A stretch of DNA of 64,000 nucleotides from Paenibacillus chitinolyticus NBRC 15660 (GCF_000739915.1 NZ_BBJT01000004.1:1-64000); one strand, 5' to 3'; positions 37,776-46,854 are shown, counted from the stretch's first letter. Translations and numbers: made by a program. Notes: a model not told the origin generated them from the letters alone.

Positions 37776-38504
37776 ATGATTATTCACAAGTTTGAAAATC
37801 AGCAGGAATTAAACGAGGCGGGCGCGGGGATTATTACCGCTCTTGTACAGACGAAGCCCGATGCGGTTCTCGGTCTCGCTACGGGAAGCACCCCGATCGG
37901 CATTTACGAAGAAATCGTAAAGGCTTACAACAAGGGACGCGTGAGCTTTAAAAACGTACGCACGTACAATCTGGACGAGTATGTGGGACTTCCCGACGGT
38001 CATGCCGAAAGCTACCGTACGTACATGAACGAGCATTTGTTCCGCCATATCGATGTGCAGCCGGAGCGCACCCGCATCCCGAACGGCAACGCCTCCGACC
38101 CGCAGGAGGAGTGCGCACGTTACAATCGCGAGCTGGACGAGATCAAACAAGTGGACCTGCAAATTCTCGGACTCGGCCACAACGGCCACATCGGCTTCAA
38201 TGAGCCGGCGGACGAGCTCCACAGCGGCACTCATCTGGTCGAGCTCGACCACAAAACACGCGAAGCCAACGCACGCTTCTTCCCTTCCATTAATGACGTT
38301 CCGACGCATGCTCTCACGATGGGGGTAGGAACGATTCTTAAAGCCAAAACGATTCTTCTCGTTGTCCGCGGCGCCGACAAAGCGGATATCGTACACCGCG
38401 CGCTGACCGGCCCGATTACGACCCAGTGTCCGGCAAGCCTGCTGCAGACACACCCGCATCTGATCGTTCTGCTCGATTCCGAAGCAGGGAGGAATTTCGT
38501 ATGA
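37776..38504 (+). CDS. nagB: Glucosamine-6-phosphate deaminase
   Basis: 242 residues, normal for the Firmicute enzyme. It converts GlcN-6-P to fructose-6-P and ammonia. LGLATGSTPIGIYEEIV near the N-terminus, NLDEYVGL, the active-site GLGHNGHIGFNEPA, and the C-terminal RGADKADIVHRAL identify it. Its stop overlaps the nagA start (ATGA). In operon with the RpiR regulator and nagA. Confidence 0.96.
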   Translation: MIIHKFENQQELNEAGAGIITALVQTKPDAVLGLATGSTPIGIYEEIVKAYNKGRVSFKNVRTYNLDEYVGLPDGHAESYRTYMNEHLFRHIDVQPERTRIPNGNASDPQEECARYNRELDEIKQVDLQILGLGHNGHIGFNEPADELHSGTHLVELDHKTREANARFFPSINDVPTHALTMGVGTILKAKTILLVVRGADKADIVHRALTGPITTQCPASLLQTHPHLIVLLDSEAGRNFV

Positions 38505-39697
38505 GCCGGTCCACTTCCGCGCAGGAGCGCATATTAATCGTTAACGCCCGGATTGTGACGGAAAATACGATCGTCGACAACGGCGCACTGCTCGCCGTAG
38601 ACGGCCGTATCGAACGCATCTACAAGGCGCATGAACTCGCGGAGCTTGATTTGACCGGCGCCGTAGACGCCCAAGGAAGCTGGCTGCTGCCGGGCTTTAT
38701 CGACGTTCACGTACACGGCGGCTACGGGGCCGATTTCATGGACGCTTCCGCGAAGTCCCTGGAAACGATCACCCGTTTCCACAGCACCAAAGGTACGACG
38801 GCGATGCTCGCCACATCCGTCACGGCCTCCCGCGAAGCGCTGGATGCGGTTATCACCTCCACAGACGCTTATATTCGCGGCGGAATGCCGTATGCCCAGT
38901 TGATCGGGGTTCATCTGGAAGGTCCGTTCATTTCTCCGAAATGGAGCGGCGCCCAGAACCCGGAATTCATCTCCCTGCCGACATCCGAGTGGCTTGAAGA
39001 TTGGCAGACCCGCTTCCCCGGCCTGGTCAAAATGATGACGCTCGCGCCCGAACGGGAAGGAGCGATGGACGTCATCCAGTGGCTCAGCGATCACGGAATC
39101 GTTGCGGCCGCAGGCCATACGGATGCCGACTACGAGACGATACAGCGCGCGGTTGAACACGGCTTGAGCCATGCCGTTCATACGTTCAACGCCATGACTC
39201 CCCTGCATCACCGGAATCCCGGCACGGCCGGCGCCGTGCTGACCGATCCGCGGATTCATGCGGAAATTATCGCCGACGGCGTTCATGTGCATCCGGCCGG
39301 CGTCCAGCTGCTGACGCAGACGAAGAAGCAGCATAACCTCATCATGATCACCGATGCGATTTCCGCCGCGGGTCTGGAAGACGGCGATTACAAGCTGGGC
39401 GGACTCGATGTGATCATGAAGGACGGCATCTGCCGCCTGAAAGAAGGCGGAAGTCTCGCCGGAAGCACGCTGACCATGATCGACGCTTTCAAATTCATGG
39501 TCAACAAAATCGGAGTCAGCGTACAGCAAGCGAGCGAATACGCCAGCGGCAACCCTGCCCGCCAGATGGGCGTCGCGGACCGCATGGGCTCCATCGCACG
39601 CGGCAAACAAGCGGACTTCCTGCTCGTCAGCCCGTCGCTGGATCTCGAACGCGCCTGGGTACTCGGACGCGAACTTTCCCTCGTGACGGAAGCTTAG
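38501..39697 (+). CDS. nagA: N-acetylglucosamine-6-phosphate deacetylase
   Basis: 398 residues. It removes the acetyl group from GlcNAc-6-P, feeding NagB. DVHVHGGYGADFMD gives the metal-binding HxH, HLEGPFISP the metal-binding Glu, GHTDADYE and HTFNAMTPLHHRNPG further ligands, and MITDAIS the catalytic Asp. The start is the ATG overlapping the nagB stop, with AGGGAGG 7 bases upstream; earlier in-frame codons lie inside nagB. Confidence 0.96.
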   Translation: MSRSTSAQERILIVNARIVTENTIVDNGALLAVDGRIERIYKAHELAELDLTGAVDAQGSWLLPGFIDVHVHGGYGADFMDASAKSLETITRFHSTKGTTAMLATSVTASREALDAVITSTDAYIRGGMPYAQLIGVHLEGPFISPKWSGAQNPEFISLPTSEWLEDWQTRFPGLVKMMTLAPEREGAMDVIQWLSDHGIVAAAGHTDADYETIQRAVEHGLSHAVHTFNAMTPLHHRNPGTAGAVLTDPRIHAEIIADGVHVHPAGVQLLTQTKKQHNLIMITDAISAAGLEDGDYKLGGLDVIMKDGICRLKEGGSLAGSTLTMIDAFKFMVNKIGVSVQQASEYASGNPARQMGVADRMGSIARGKQADFLLVSPSLDLERAWVLGRELSLVTEA

Positions 39698-39714
39698 GCC
39701 TTCCGTCCTCAAAC

Positions 39715-39764
39715 CAAAAAACCTCGTGCGGAACGTTACGTTCGTTCCGCACGAGGTTTTTTTT
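39715..39764. terminator. Bidirectional terminator between nagA and the ROK gene
   Basis: A perfect long stem (AAAACCTCGTGCGGAAC / GTTCCGCACGAGGTTTT) with T-runs on both strands separates convergent genes. Confidence 0.92.
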
Positions 39765-39777
39765 ATGCGCATCGCGG

Positions 39778-40917
39778 TCAGCTCATGGTCCGCGACTTGA
39801 ACATCCGGTGGAGGCCGATCGTAGCGGCGCCGATGGAGGCGCCGTACTCTTTCCACCGGGGCGAATGGACAGGCGTCGGCACGCTCGCCTGCTCGCGGCT
39901 TTGGATGCGCTCCGCAAGCCGCGTGAAGAACGGCTCGCTCTCGCCTATCCAGCCGCCCAGAATGAGCTGTTCGGGGCTGAGCAGCTGCAGGACGTGCCCG
40001 CAGTAGGAGGCGATCGTCTCGATGATCTCCTCCAGCTCTCCCGCGAAGGGCTCCGCTCCCTGCATTCCCAAGTCCACGAAACGGCGGACGACGAGCGGCT
40101 CTTCGTCTCTCACATCGCCGAAGGTGTCCGGGTACGTCTCCAGCAGACGTTTGGACAGATTCGCCGTGCTGAACCGGCTGAACTCGCGGATACGTCCCGC
40201 ACGATCATGGCGGCCGCGGTAGATCTGGTTGTTCAGCACAAGACCCGCGCCGATTCCATAATCGATGAGGATGTAGACGATCGTCTGGAGACCTTTGGCC
40301 GTTCCGTTAAAACGTTCGGCGAAACCCGCGGCATCCAGATCGTTCACCAGATGCATCGGGATGTTGAACTCCTCGTAAAGCTTCGTTCTCAGCGGGAAGT
40401 TCTCCAGGCCCAGTACGGTCGAATTTACGACGTTCTCGCGCTTCTCGTCAATCCGCCCCGGAATCGATACGCCCATCCACCGGATGGTGGCAAGCGGCGT
40501 CTCCTGCTCCTCCAGGAAGGCGCGGATGAGCTGGGGAAGCTCGCTGCACATCGCTTCCGGCCCAAAGAGAGGCTGCGCCGGCTGCAGAGGCTGCGATGCG
40601 AGCAAATTGCCCCGCAGGTCCAGCAGAACGCAGCGGGCCGGGGCGTTGGACAGATCTACGCCAAGCACACAGCCGCCGGCGGCGTTGATGTCGAGAAGCG
40701 TCATGCGCCTGCCGACACCCGAACCGGCCGTGCCTGTCTCGCGCACAAGCCCTTCGCGGATCGCTTCTTCCATCAGGACGGAAACCGTCGTCGGGCTTAG
40801 TCTTGTTTTCCGGGCCAAATCCACTCTCGAAATCGGACCCTGCTCATAAATATTGTTCAGCAGCAGAGACTTGTTAATCTCCCGCAGCATTTGTTGATTT
40901 CCAATCTGATTCATCAT
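39778..40917 (-). CDS. ROK-family transcriptional regulator (NagC/XylR type)
   Basis: 379 residues. A winged helix (about 20-75, SRVDLARKTRLSPTTVSVLMEEAI) is followed by a ROK domain. The ROK phosphate loop is degenerate (LGVDLSNAPARCVLLDL lacks the usual Gly-Gly-Thr), and the zinc-binding CxCGxxGC cluster is absent, replaced by a REFSRFST stretch. It is thus a regulator without sugar-kinase activity. Convergent with nagA; the ligand could be GlcNAc or a related sugar. Two adjacent ATG codons (40917, 40914) are possible starts. Confidence 0.86.
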   Translation of the reverse strand: MMNQIGNQQMLREINKSLLLNNIYEQGPISRVDLARKTRLSPTTVSVLMEEAIREGLVRETGTAGSGVGRRMTLLDINAAGGCVLGVDLSNAPARCVLLDLRGNLLASQPLQPAQPLFGPEAMCSELPQLIRAFLEEQETPLATIRWMGVSIPGRIDEKRENVVNSTVLGLENFPLRTKLYEEFNIPMHLVNDLDAAGFAERFNGTAKGLQTIVYILIDYGIGAGLVLNNQIYRGRHDRAGRIREFSRFSTANLSKRLLETYPDTFGDVRDEEPLVVRRFVDLGMQGAEPFAGELEEIIETIASYCGHVLQLLSPEQLILGGWIGESEPFFTRLAERIQSREQASVPTPVHSPRWKEYGASIGAATIGLHRMFKSRTMS

Positions 40918-41053
40918 CCTCTACTCCCTGCAAACCTTATTTCATCCACTATCATTGTGCCACGGGCTTCAGATTTCCCGCAATGCCGGAAGCTTCCCGT
41001 TTTCCTTACGAATCCGTGTCAGGTCCATTTCTGTTAAAATGTTTCCGGATTTG

Positions 41054-42262
41054 TCAAACGCCTGCAGCCGCATCCGTTCCCTGGTCAGCCGCCGACTGCC
41101 GCATTCCGCGCCAGATCAGCAGAAATCCGACCATTCCGATCAAGGATACTCCCGCTCCGATCCCGTACATTTTACCGGCTCCGAGCGTATCGTACATCCA
41201 GCCTCCCGCGAATCCCGCGAAAATTCCGGACACTCCACCCCAAGTAAGCGCAAACGCCGCTTGGCCGGACGCCCGCATACGGGCCGGAATCAAATGACCT
41301 GTCAGGTTCGTTCCGATATAATAGTAGCCTCCATATGTAATGCAGTGCAAAAGCTGAATAAAAATCAGCTGCATGGGGCTGTCCACAAGCATCATGAGCA
41401 GCCAGCGAATACTGAAAAGCAGACTCACCAAGGCGAGACAAACAAACATCGTTCTGGAGTCGCGTTTCAGATAACGGTCCAGCAAAAGAAATACCGGTGC
41501 CTCGAAAACGGAAGAAAGAAAAGCGGCCCAGCCGATCCATGTCGCAGACCCGCCCATATCCGTCAGGTAGATAGACACGAAGGTCGAATTAATGGAGTTC
41601 GGGACCGAAATCAGAACTCCCAGCAAAAGCAGCATCACAAACGGACGGTTGCCCAGAAGCTGCTTGAATCCGCCTCCCGGCAGCGCATCGCTCGCAGCAG
41701 CGGGTTTCGGCTGCGGAATGCTGAAAACGAACAAAAGCGAGATCATCAGAACACCGCTGTACAGCCACCAAAGCTGTTCTATGCCAACCGCAGTCAGCAC
41801 AGGTCCCGCCGCAACGGCGGCAATCGCCCAACCGAGCGAGCCCCAGAGGCGGAACGTGCCGAACTTGTAAGGAGTATTTTCAATTGTGCTTAGAATGAGA
41901 CTATTGCTCTGGGAAAAGGTCGGGCTTTGAAAGAAAAAGTACAGAAGCAGGACCAGATAAAGCCAGGAGAACGAATGCAGGTGAAAAACAGGCTGAACCA
42001 CGACGAGGTTGCAAATGACCAAAATAATGAGCGTACGCCGCACATTTTGCATCCGGTCGCTCCAATAGCCCCAGAACGGATTGGCCAGAATGGAGACGAA
42101 AGGACCACCCGCCATCAGCATGCCGATCTGAAACCGGGTCAAGCCGTGTTCCAGAAACAGAAGCGGCACATAGGTGAACAGGAGTGAAAAAGCGCCGTAC
42201 AAAAAAAGAATATACAGCTTAAACATCGTAAATGAGCGCCGTTCGGCGGCTCCGGTTGTCAT
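41054..42262 (-). CDS. MFS transporter (LacY/nucleoside-symporter-like, MFS_1_like)
   Basis: 402 residues with 12 membrane helices. The A-like motif between helices 2 and 3 is NPFWGYWSDRMQNVRRT. The pattern of FLYGAFSLLFTYVPLLFLEHGL is that of the LacY/NupG-like group. Start ATG at 42262 is 10 bases after AGGAG; the TTG at 42271 lies too near. It follows a Gfo/Idh dehydrogenase gene by about 230 bases on the same strand, so sugar or polyol uptake is plausible but not shown. Confidence 0.84.
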   Translation of the reverse strand: MTTGAAERRSFTMFKLYILFLYGAFSLLFTYVPLLFLEHGLTRFQIGMLMAGGPFVSILANPFWGYWSDRMQNVRRTLIILVICNLVVVQPVFHLHSFSWLYLVLLLYFFFQSPTFSQSNSLILSTIENTPYKFGTFRLWGSLGWAIAAVAAGPVLTAVGIEQLWWLYSGVLMISLLFVFSIPQPKPAAASDALPGGGFKQLLGNRPFVMLLLLGVLISVPNSINSTFVSIYLTDMGGSATWIGWAAFLSSVFEAPVFLLLDRYLKRDSRTMFVCLALVSLLFSIRWLLMMLVDSPMQLIFIQLLHCITYGGYYYIGTNLTGHLIPARMRASGQAAFALTWGGVSGIFAGFAGGWMYDTLGAGKMYGIGAGVSLIGMVGFLLIWRGMRQSAADQGTDAAAGV

Positions 42263-42328
42263 GATGAGCAAACTCCTTTGCGATTCGGTTGCAGGTAAAC
42301 AAGCATGCCTCCGCCAAGCGGAAGGAAC

Positions 42329-42365
42329 GGCGGCAGGCAGGAAACGAGGTTCCTTTGCTGCCGCC
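42329..42365. repeat. Inverted repeat between the dehydrogenase and MFS genes
   Basis: GGCGGCAG and CTGCCGCC flank a further AGGAA/TTCCT pair. There is no T-run, so it is a stem-loop of unknown role in the 229-base gap rather than a clear terminator. Confidence 0.5.
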
Positions 42366-42491
42366 GTATACCGAGCCTCCCTGCTTCGGCTTAGGCTGTA
42401 CGGGATAACGGCATCCTGCCGAGTCTCCCGCTGCCCCGCTTCTTTGTATGCTCAGCCGGAAGAGCTGCTGTCCGGTTGGCCGATGCTTCGC

Positions 42492-43598
42492 TTAAGCTTT
42501 AAGCCCGTTCTCCACTTCATCCGCGGAAACCTCGCGGCCTTGGGCGTCGGAGAGGTACATGCCTTCGCTGATCAGCATGGTCTGCAGAGCGATCTCTGCC
42601 GTCGGCAGAAGCTTCACTCTCCCCTGAAGAGCTGCGATCCAGTGATGCTGGGAAGAGTCGTAAGCTTCTTCGTCGGCGCGCAGACGATGCCAGCGCAAAT
42701 CGGCCGCGTCCAGATCGATCGTCGTGTCCATATCCATGTCGCATCTTGTCGAGTAATGCGTCAGCTTGTTGCCGTCCGGCCCGTTAACCGGCAGGCGCAA
42801 GCCGCCTTTGGACCCAAGAACGGAGCTTCCTTCGAACGGATTCATATGAACGGCCCACGATTCGATGATGTCCATCGTGATGCCTTTCTCGAAGCGCACC
42901 AGCCCGATCGCCAGCTCTTCCACATCGAAACCGCTGGATTCCCGGCGACCGGGGTCCATGTCCGTCTCCTGGTAGAGCTTGCCGGAGATCCGTTCGACTT
43001 TAGGTAAATCGAGCAGGTACAGCATCTGCGAGATATGGTAGACGCCCATATCGAAAAGCGCACCGCCCGCAGCCGTCTCCTTGCGCGTAAAAGCCGGAGT
43101 GCCGTAGCCGTCCACAAATGGCCGGTTCCGTCTGCGGTAGCCCGTAGAACGCGCATGGAACACGCGGCCCAGTTCGCCGCCTTCGATCAGCGCTTTGGCC
43201 GCTTTGGTCTCCTTGCGGTATAGCGTGCCGAGCTGGATGTGCAGCAGCCTGCCGAATTCGCGGGAAGCGTCTACCATCGCTCTGCCGTCCGCGTAGGTGC
43301 CCGCTATCGGTTTCTCGCAGTAAACATGCTTGCCTGCCTTCATCGCGGCAATCGAGATAGGGGCATGGAAGTTGTTGTGAAGGCAAACATCCACCGCATC
43401 CAGGTCGTCGCGCTTTAACAGCTCGTTATAGTCCGTGTAAACCTCCGGAATTCCGTACAGGTCCGCTACACGGCGCGCTTCCGCCTCATTCACGTCACAG
43501 ACCGCCACGATTTCCGCGTCCGGAATTAATTTATATTGATCGAGATGAATTTTGCCGATTTGTCCAACTCCGATAATGCCGATCCGAATTGCGTTCAT
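42492..43598 (-). CDS. Gfo/Idh/MocA-family oxidoreductase
   Basis: 368 residues. An N-terminal Rossmann fold (IGIIGVGQIGKIHLDQY) binds NAD(P); YCEKPIAGTYADGRAMV holds the conserved EKP lysine. The C-terminal part is the usual substrate domain (GGALFDMGVYHISQML with the catalytic His). Probably a sugar or inositol dehydrogenase. It starts one base after the stop of a sugar isomerase/epimerase-like gene, so the two act in one catabolic route. Confidence 0.9.
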   Translation of the reverse strand: MNAIRIGIIGVGQIGKIHLDQYKLIPDAEIVAVCDVNEAEARRVADLYGIPEVYTDYNELLKRDDLDAVDVCLHNNFHAPISIAAMKAGKHVYCEKPIAGTYADGRAMVDASREFGRLLHIQLGTLYRKETKAAKALIEGGELGRVFHARSTGYRRRNRPFVDGYGTPAFTRKETAAGGALFDMGVYHISQMLYLLDLPKVERISGKLYQETDMDPGRRESSGFDVEELAIGLVRFEKGITMDIIESWAVHMNPFEGSSVLGSKGGLRLPVNGPDGNKLTHYSTRCDMDMDTTIDLDAADLRWHRLRADEEAYDSSQHHWIAALQGRVKLLPTAEIALQTMLISEGMYLSDAQGREVSADEVENGLKA

Positions 43599-43599
43599 G

Positions 43600-44418
43600 T
43601 TAAACCTGTTCCTCCCCGTTGTTGTCGTCTTCGCTCATGAGCAACAGATGCTTGACCGTAGTCAGCATCCATTCGACTTCCAGATAAGGCTGTTTGTGAG
43701 CATGATGCTCAACGCCCCAGTAACCGTCGTAGCCGGCTTTTTTCAGCATGCGTATGGTTTCAACCGCATCGTCCGCTCCGGCCGTCTGAGCGTCGAAATG
43801 CGTGTGTACGGTCCACGGGGCCACGATAGCGTCCCCCTGCTCCCTGTCTTGATCCCAGCGGTGCATATGAAGCAGAAATCCGTAGGAAGGATGATTCACG
43901 GCTTCGGCTAGACGTTTCATTTCACCCGGCACGAGAGACGGGCCCATATGATTCTCGGGACCTATCGTAAATCCGTTTTCTTGCGCGATTTGACAATATT
44001 CGCGGTAGCGGCCCGCCACATAATCCAGTTCCTCGTCCGAGAAAGTGGATTGTCCGCGGCCACCCGTATCGATCCGGACCGTTTTCGCGCCCAGTAAAAT
44101 GGAGGCGTCCAGGTATTCCAGCGCATTTTTGTGAAGCGCTTCCCTTTTGTCCGCATCGGGGTCCCACAGATGAGCTCCGTCAATGGCAATGTTCACGAGC
44201 GTCATTTCTTTCTCATCCATCGCCTGGCGGATTTTCTTTAAATACTCCCGGTCCGGCAGTTTAAGCAGCGGATGAGAGCGGTCCGCGAATTGTCCGTTCC
44301 ATAAATCGACGGTGCTAAGCCCGTAACGGTACCGGACCGTTTCCAGGTAGCCGAATACATCCATCGTTCCGTTCAGAAAAGCCTGGTTGAAAGAAAATCC
44401 GCCTACTGATACTTTCAT
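43600..44418 (-). CDS. Sugar phosphate isomerase/epimerase (xylose isomerase-like TIM barrel)
   Basis: 272 residues of the AP-endonuclease 2/IolE-IolI TIM-barrel family. Metal-ligand-like Glu and His residues lie in GPENHMGPSL, YGFLLHMHRWDQD and VHTHFDAQTAG, with WGVEHHAH near the end. It would isomerise or epimerise the product or substrate of the Gfo/Idh enzyme that follows. AGGAGG precedes the ATG. An 8-bp inverted repeat lies 58 bases upstream of the start. Confidence 0.86.
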   Translation of the reverse strand: MKVSVGGFSFNQAFLNGTMDVFGYLETVRYRYGLSTVDLWNGQFADRSHPLLKLPDREYLKKIRQAMDEKEMTLVNIAIDGAHLWDPDADKREALHKNALEYLDASILLGAKTVRIDTGGRGQSTFSDEELDYVAGRYREYCQIAQENGFTIGPENHMGPSLVPGEMKRLAEAVNHPSYGFLLHMHRWDQDREQGDAIVAPWTVHTHFDAQTAGADDAVETIRMLKKAGYDGYWGVEHHAHKQPYLEVEWMLTTVKHLLLMSEDDNNGEEQV

Positions 44419-44475
44419 GAGTAAGTCCTCCTGAGAATTAATTATTCCAGCGGAAAAACTAATTAATTAAAGAAA

Positions 44476-44497
44476 AAAGTGAAATCATGTTCACTTT
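44476..44497. promoter_or_regulatory. Inverted repeat, possible operator upstream of the isomerase-dehydrogenase operon
   Basis: AAAGTGAA (44476-44483) and TTCACTTT (44490-44497) are perfect arms around 6 bases, in the A+T-rich leader of the operon. The binding protein is not known. Confidence 0.5.
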
Positions 44498-44529
44498 GAT
44501 TTAAATGTTAAACCGTCTTTGTGACGATG

Positions 44530-44796
44530 TCAACCATAAAGACGGGGATTTCCCGGCGTTTTTTTTCTGCGGGGGTAGAACTCCGGTTTGCCTGAAGTTT
44601 CTTCCTCGGGCTGCGGTACCCAGGCCAGAATATGGCCGCTGCGGAAGAAGCGGAGCCCCTGCTGCGCGTAGCAATAAGCTTTGACCTTATCGCCGGCTAT
44701 AGCTAGCGGCCGAATGTCGCGTTGGCTGATCGCTCCTTTCCGGTCCATATAGATAATCTCTACTTTCCTTCCCAGGTATCGCTCCAACGTTGACAT
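44530..44796 (-). CDS. Small WYL-domain protein, 88 aa
   Basis: 88 residues. VEIIYMDRKGAISQRDIRPLAI and KAYCYAQQGLRFFRSGHILAWVP match the core of the WYL ligand-binding domain, but the protein has no helix-turn-helix and little else: residues 1-60 are WYL and the rest is a polar tail. WYL domains usually sense nucleic-acid-derived or other ligands inside larger regulators. It is transcribed toward the isomerase operon. The ATG is preceded by GGAGG. Confidence 0.7.
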   Translation of the reverse strand: MSTLERYLGRKVEIIYMDRKGAISQRDIRPLAIAGDKVKAYCYAQQGLRFFRSGHILAWVPQPEEETSGKPEFYPRRKKTPGNPRLYG

Positions 44797-44940
44797 AAAC
44801 GGCCAGCCTCCTTTAGAGTCATCACATTTTCCGAACTAAAATAGGAACATTTGTTCTTATTATAATTCCCGGAAAGTAAAAATGCAATCGGCCTTCTTTT
44901 GCCAATCCCAAAAATCCGCAACAAAAATAACCGGACGTCC

Positions 44941-45270
44941 TCAGACGTGCCGGTTGCTGTAACCCTTTCGCGTATCCACAGTAATGTGGAGGACTCGGCC
45001 GTTGGCCTCATAGTCGATCTCCGGCGTTTTATGGCCGTAATACCACCACTTTTGGCGTTCTTCCCCTTCTCCTTCCTCCAGGTAAAAGAGGTTAAGCTCC
45101 TCTCTGAAATCCGCGATTTCGCGTGCCGCGTCCAGATCGACTCCGCTTATTTCAAAGCGCCAGCCTCCCGGAACTTTGGACAGATGCAGAAATCCGCCTA
45201 GTTCCTTCGTATCCAGCAGCGTCCGGCTGCCAACTGCATGCTTCACATATAAACGGTGAGCTTCACTCAT
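44941..45270 (-). CDS. Hypothetical protein, 109 aa
   Basis: 109 residues from the ATG with GAGGGGGA upstream; the frame opens earlier (45309) but overlaps the pirin gene end. The protein is soluble, rich in charged and aromatic residues (REELNLFYLEEGEGEERQKWWYYG), with alternating beta-strand-like segments. No family is recognised. It starts 26 bases after the pirin gene on the same strand, so it probably shares its transcript. Confidence 0.6.
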   Translation of the reverse strand: MSEAHRLYVKHAVGSRTLLDTKELGGFLHLSKVPGGWRFEISGVDLDAAREIADFREELNLFYLEEGEGEERQKWWYYGHKTPEIDYEANGRVLHITVDTRKGYSNRHV

Positions 45271-45295
45271 AGGTATTCCCCCTCTTTGCCGCGTA

Positions 45296-45997
45296 TCAAG
45301 GCAGATCAATCAGCATAAAACGCGCGCCTGCCTCGCTGCTGATCGTGAGCGACGGAGTTTCCGTGATCCGTGCCGAATCTCTTTTACCCAAAATCGTCCC
45401 GCTGTTAAGCGCGGCCTCGCCATCCAAGACCATGAAGAAAATCCTTCTGCCTTCCGGCTGTTCGAACGTAACCGATTTTCCACCGTCCAATTCGGATAAG
45501 TAAATGCTCATATCCTGATGGATGCCGGCGACCCCGGGACCGGCCTTTGGTTTAGACACCACCGGCAGCAGATTGTTTTTCAGCGCTTGTACCTGGAACT
45601 CGGTCGTCTCATAGGAAGGTTCCAGACCGCGCTCTTCCGGATCGAACCACATCTGCAAAAGCGTAACGTCGTCTTGTCCCGGATTCATTTCCGAATGAAT
45701 AATGCCGGTTCCCGCAGTCATCCGCTGAACGCCTCCATAGGTCGTAACCGCACGGTGGCCGGAGCTGTCTTCGTGCTGAAGCTGCCCTTCCAGAACGATA
45801 GTCACGATTTCCATCTCACGATGGGGATGGGCCCCGAACCCCCGTCCGCCCTGCACCGTGTCGTCATTCAGCACTCTCATGGGACCGAAACGGGTATTGT
45901 CCGGATCGTAATAATCCGCGAACGAAAAGCTAAAATGGCTGACCAGCCAGCCGTGATCCGTGGAATACCGGGATGAAGCGGGATAGATCTTGATCAT
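45296..45997 (-). CDS. Pirin-family protein
   Basis: 233 residues. The N-terminal cupin has the metal-binding set HPHREMEIVTIVLEGQLQHEDSSGH and the conserved GTGIIHSEMN. The C-terminal cupin is shorter, as usual for YhhW-type pirins, some of which are quercetinases. Several starts are in frame (46009, 46003, 45997); the last has AAAGGTG at good spacing. Confidence 0.92.
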   Translation of the reverse strand: MIKIYPASSRYSTDHGWLVSHFSFSFADYYDPDNTRFGPMRVLNDDTVQGGRGFGAHPHREMEIVTIVLEGQLQHEDSSGHRAVTTYGGVQRMTAGTGIIHSEMNPGQDDVTLLQMWFDPEERGLEPSYETTEFQVQALKNNLLPVVSKPKAGPGVAGIHQDMSIYLSELDGGKSVTFEQPEGRRIFFMVLDGEAALNSGTILGKRDSARITETPSLTISSEAGARFMLIDLP

Positions 45998-46009
45998 TGT
46001 CATACACAC

Positions 46010-46380
46010 CTTTCAATATAAGCTTGTCCTGCCGTTTATGGATTTTCGAGCCATCGGGATATCCCTGTTACGATAGTTGATTGCGAAGTACAATCGCGCT
46101 AAATTCTTGATCTTATTTTTTACGCATTCTTTGCTTTATCATACCCCTTTTACTTACTTATTTCAAGCGACTATATATTTCGTTTTTATTACAATTATTT
46201 CATTTTGTCATCAATTTGTTACCCTTCTTTCCTCACTAACGCATACAATAGGAATTAGGACCAAGTCATAAAAAAAAGCTCCCGCCTGCGCGAGAGCCTT
46301 GTCCGATCGTAAATTTAATAACAAACGGAAACTTTTTCTAATGGAAGAGTTTCACAGCGGCTTGGAGCGGGTATTAATTC
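46010..46380. other. A+T-rich intergenic region
   Basis: No gene with coding character is seen on either strand; a 64-codon plus-strand frame is low-complexity Phe/Leu/Tyr-rich. The minus-strand terminator of the holin-like gene lies at 46271-46300. Confidence 0.5.
46271..46300 (-). terminator. Terminator after the holin-like gene
   Basis: On the minus strand GGCTCTCGCGCAGGCGGGAGC forms an imperfect stem followed by TTTTTTT, 80 bases after the stop. Confidence 0.65.
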
Positions 46381-46776
46381 TTAATCTTGCTTCGAATTTT
46401 TCAGTTGAGCGATGACTCCCCTGATTTTATCGGGAAGAGGCAGACCGAGCCGGCCATAATTTTCCGTAATGGAAATTAGCTCATTGACCAGATAGAAATA
46501 AATAGCGGCATTCATTACGACGTCGCTCCCAATGAGCATGTCCATCCGGTGGCCCAACAAAATGATGAGCAGTATGAGCCCTTTCTTGGCGAGACCCCAG
46601 AAGCCGATATTGCTGTTCAACCCGGACTTTTCTTTCAGAGAGGCCGCAACTCCGGTTACATAGTCGATTGCGATAGCCACGAGGAAGAATCCAAGCAATT
46701 CAGACCATCCTCCAAACGCATACGTAACGAGCGAGGCGCCGAAAGCCGCCAAACTTCCGAAAATCGTTTGGTTCAT
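46381..46776 (-). CDS. Phage-holin-like membrane protein (holin 4 family)
   Basis: 131 residues with three hydrophobic segments (about 8-28, 30-50, 66-85). GFFLVAIAIDYVTGVAASLKEKSGLNSNIGFWGLAKKG is characteristic of the toxin-secretion/phage-lysis holin family. ATG at 46776 is preceded by AAAGGAGGG. No other phage genes are near. It follows a riboswitch-controlled NlpC/P60 hydrolase gene by 130 bases on the same strand, with a terminator between, so export of, or cooperation with, wall hydrolases is possible but unproved. Confidence 0.85.
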   Translation of the reverse strand: MNQTIFGSLAAFGASLVTYAFGGWSELLGFFLVAIAIDYVTGVAASLKEKSGLNSNIGFWGLAKKGLILLIILLGHRMDMLIGSDVVMNAAIYFYLVNELISITENYGRLGLPLPDKIRGVIAQLKNSKQD

Positions 46777-46854
46777 CTTAATCCCTCCTTTCTCTACCAC
46801 TCTATGAATCTGGCAGTAGAAAGGAACGACGCTTGGCTAGTGCTTACAAATAAA

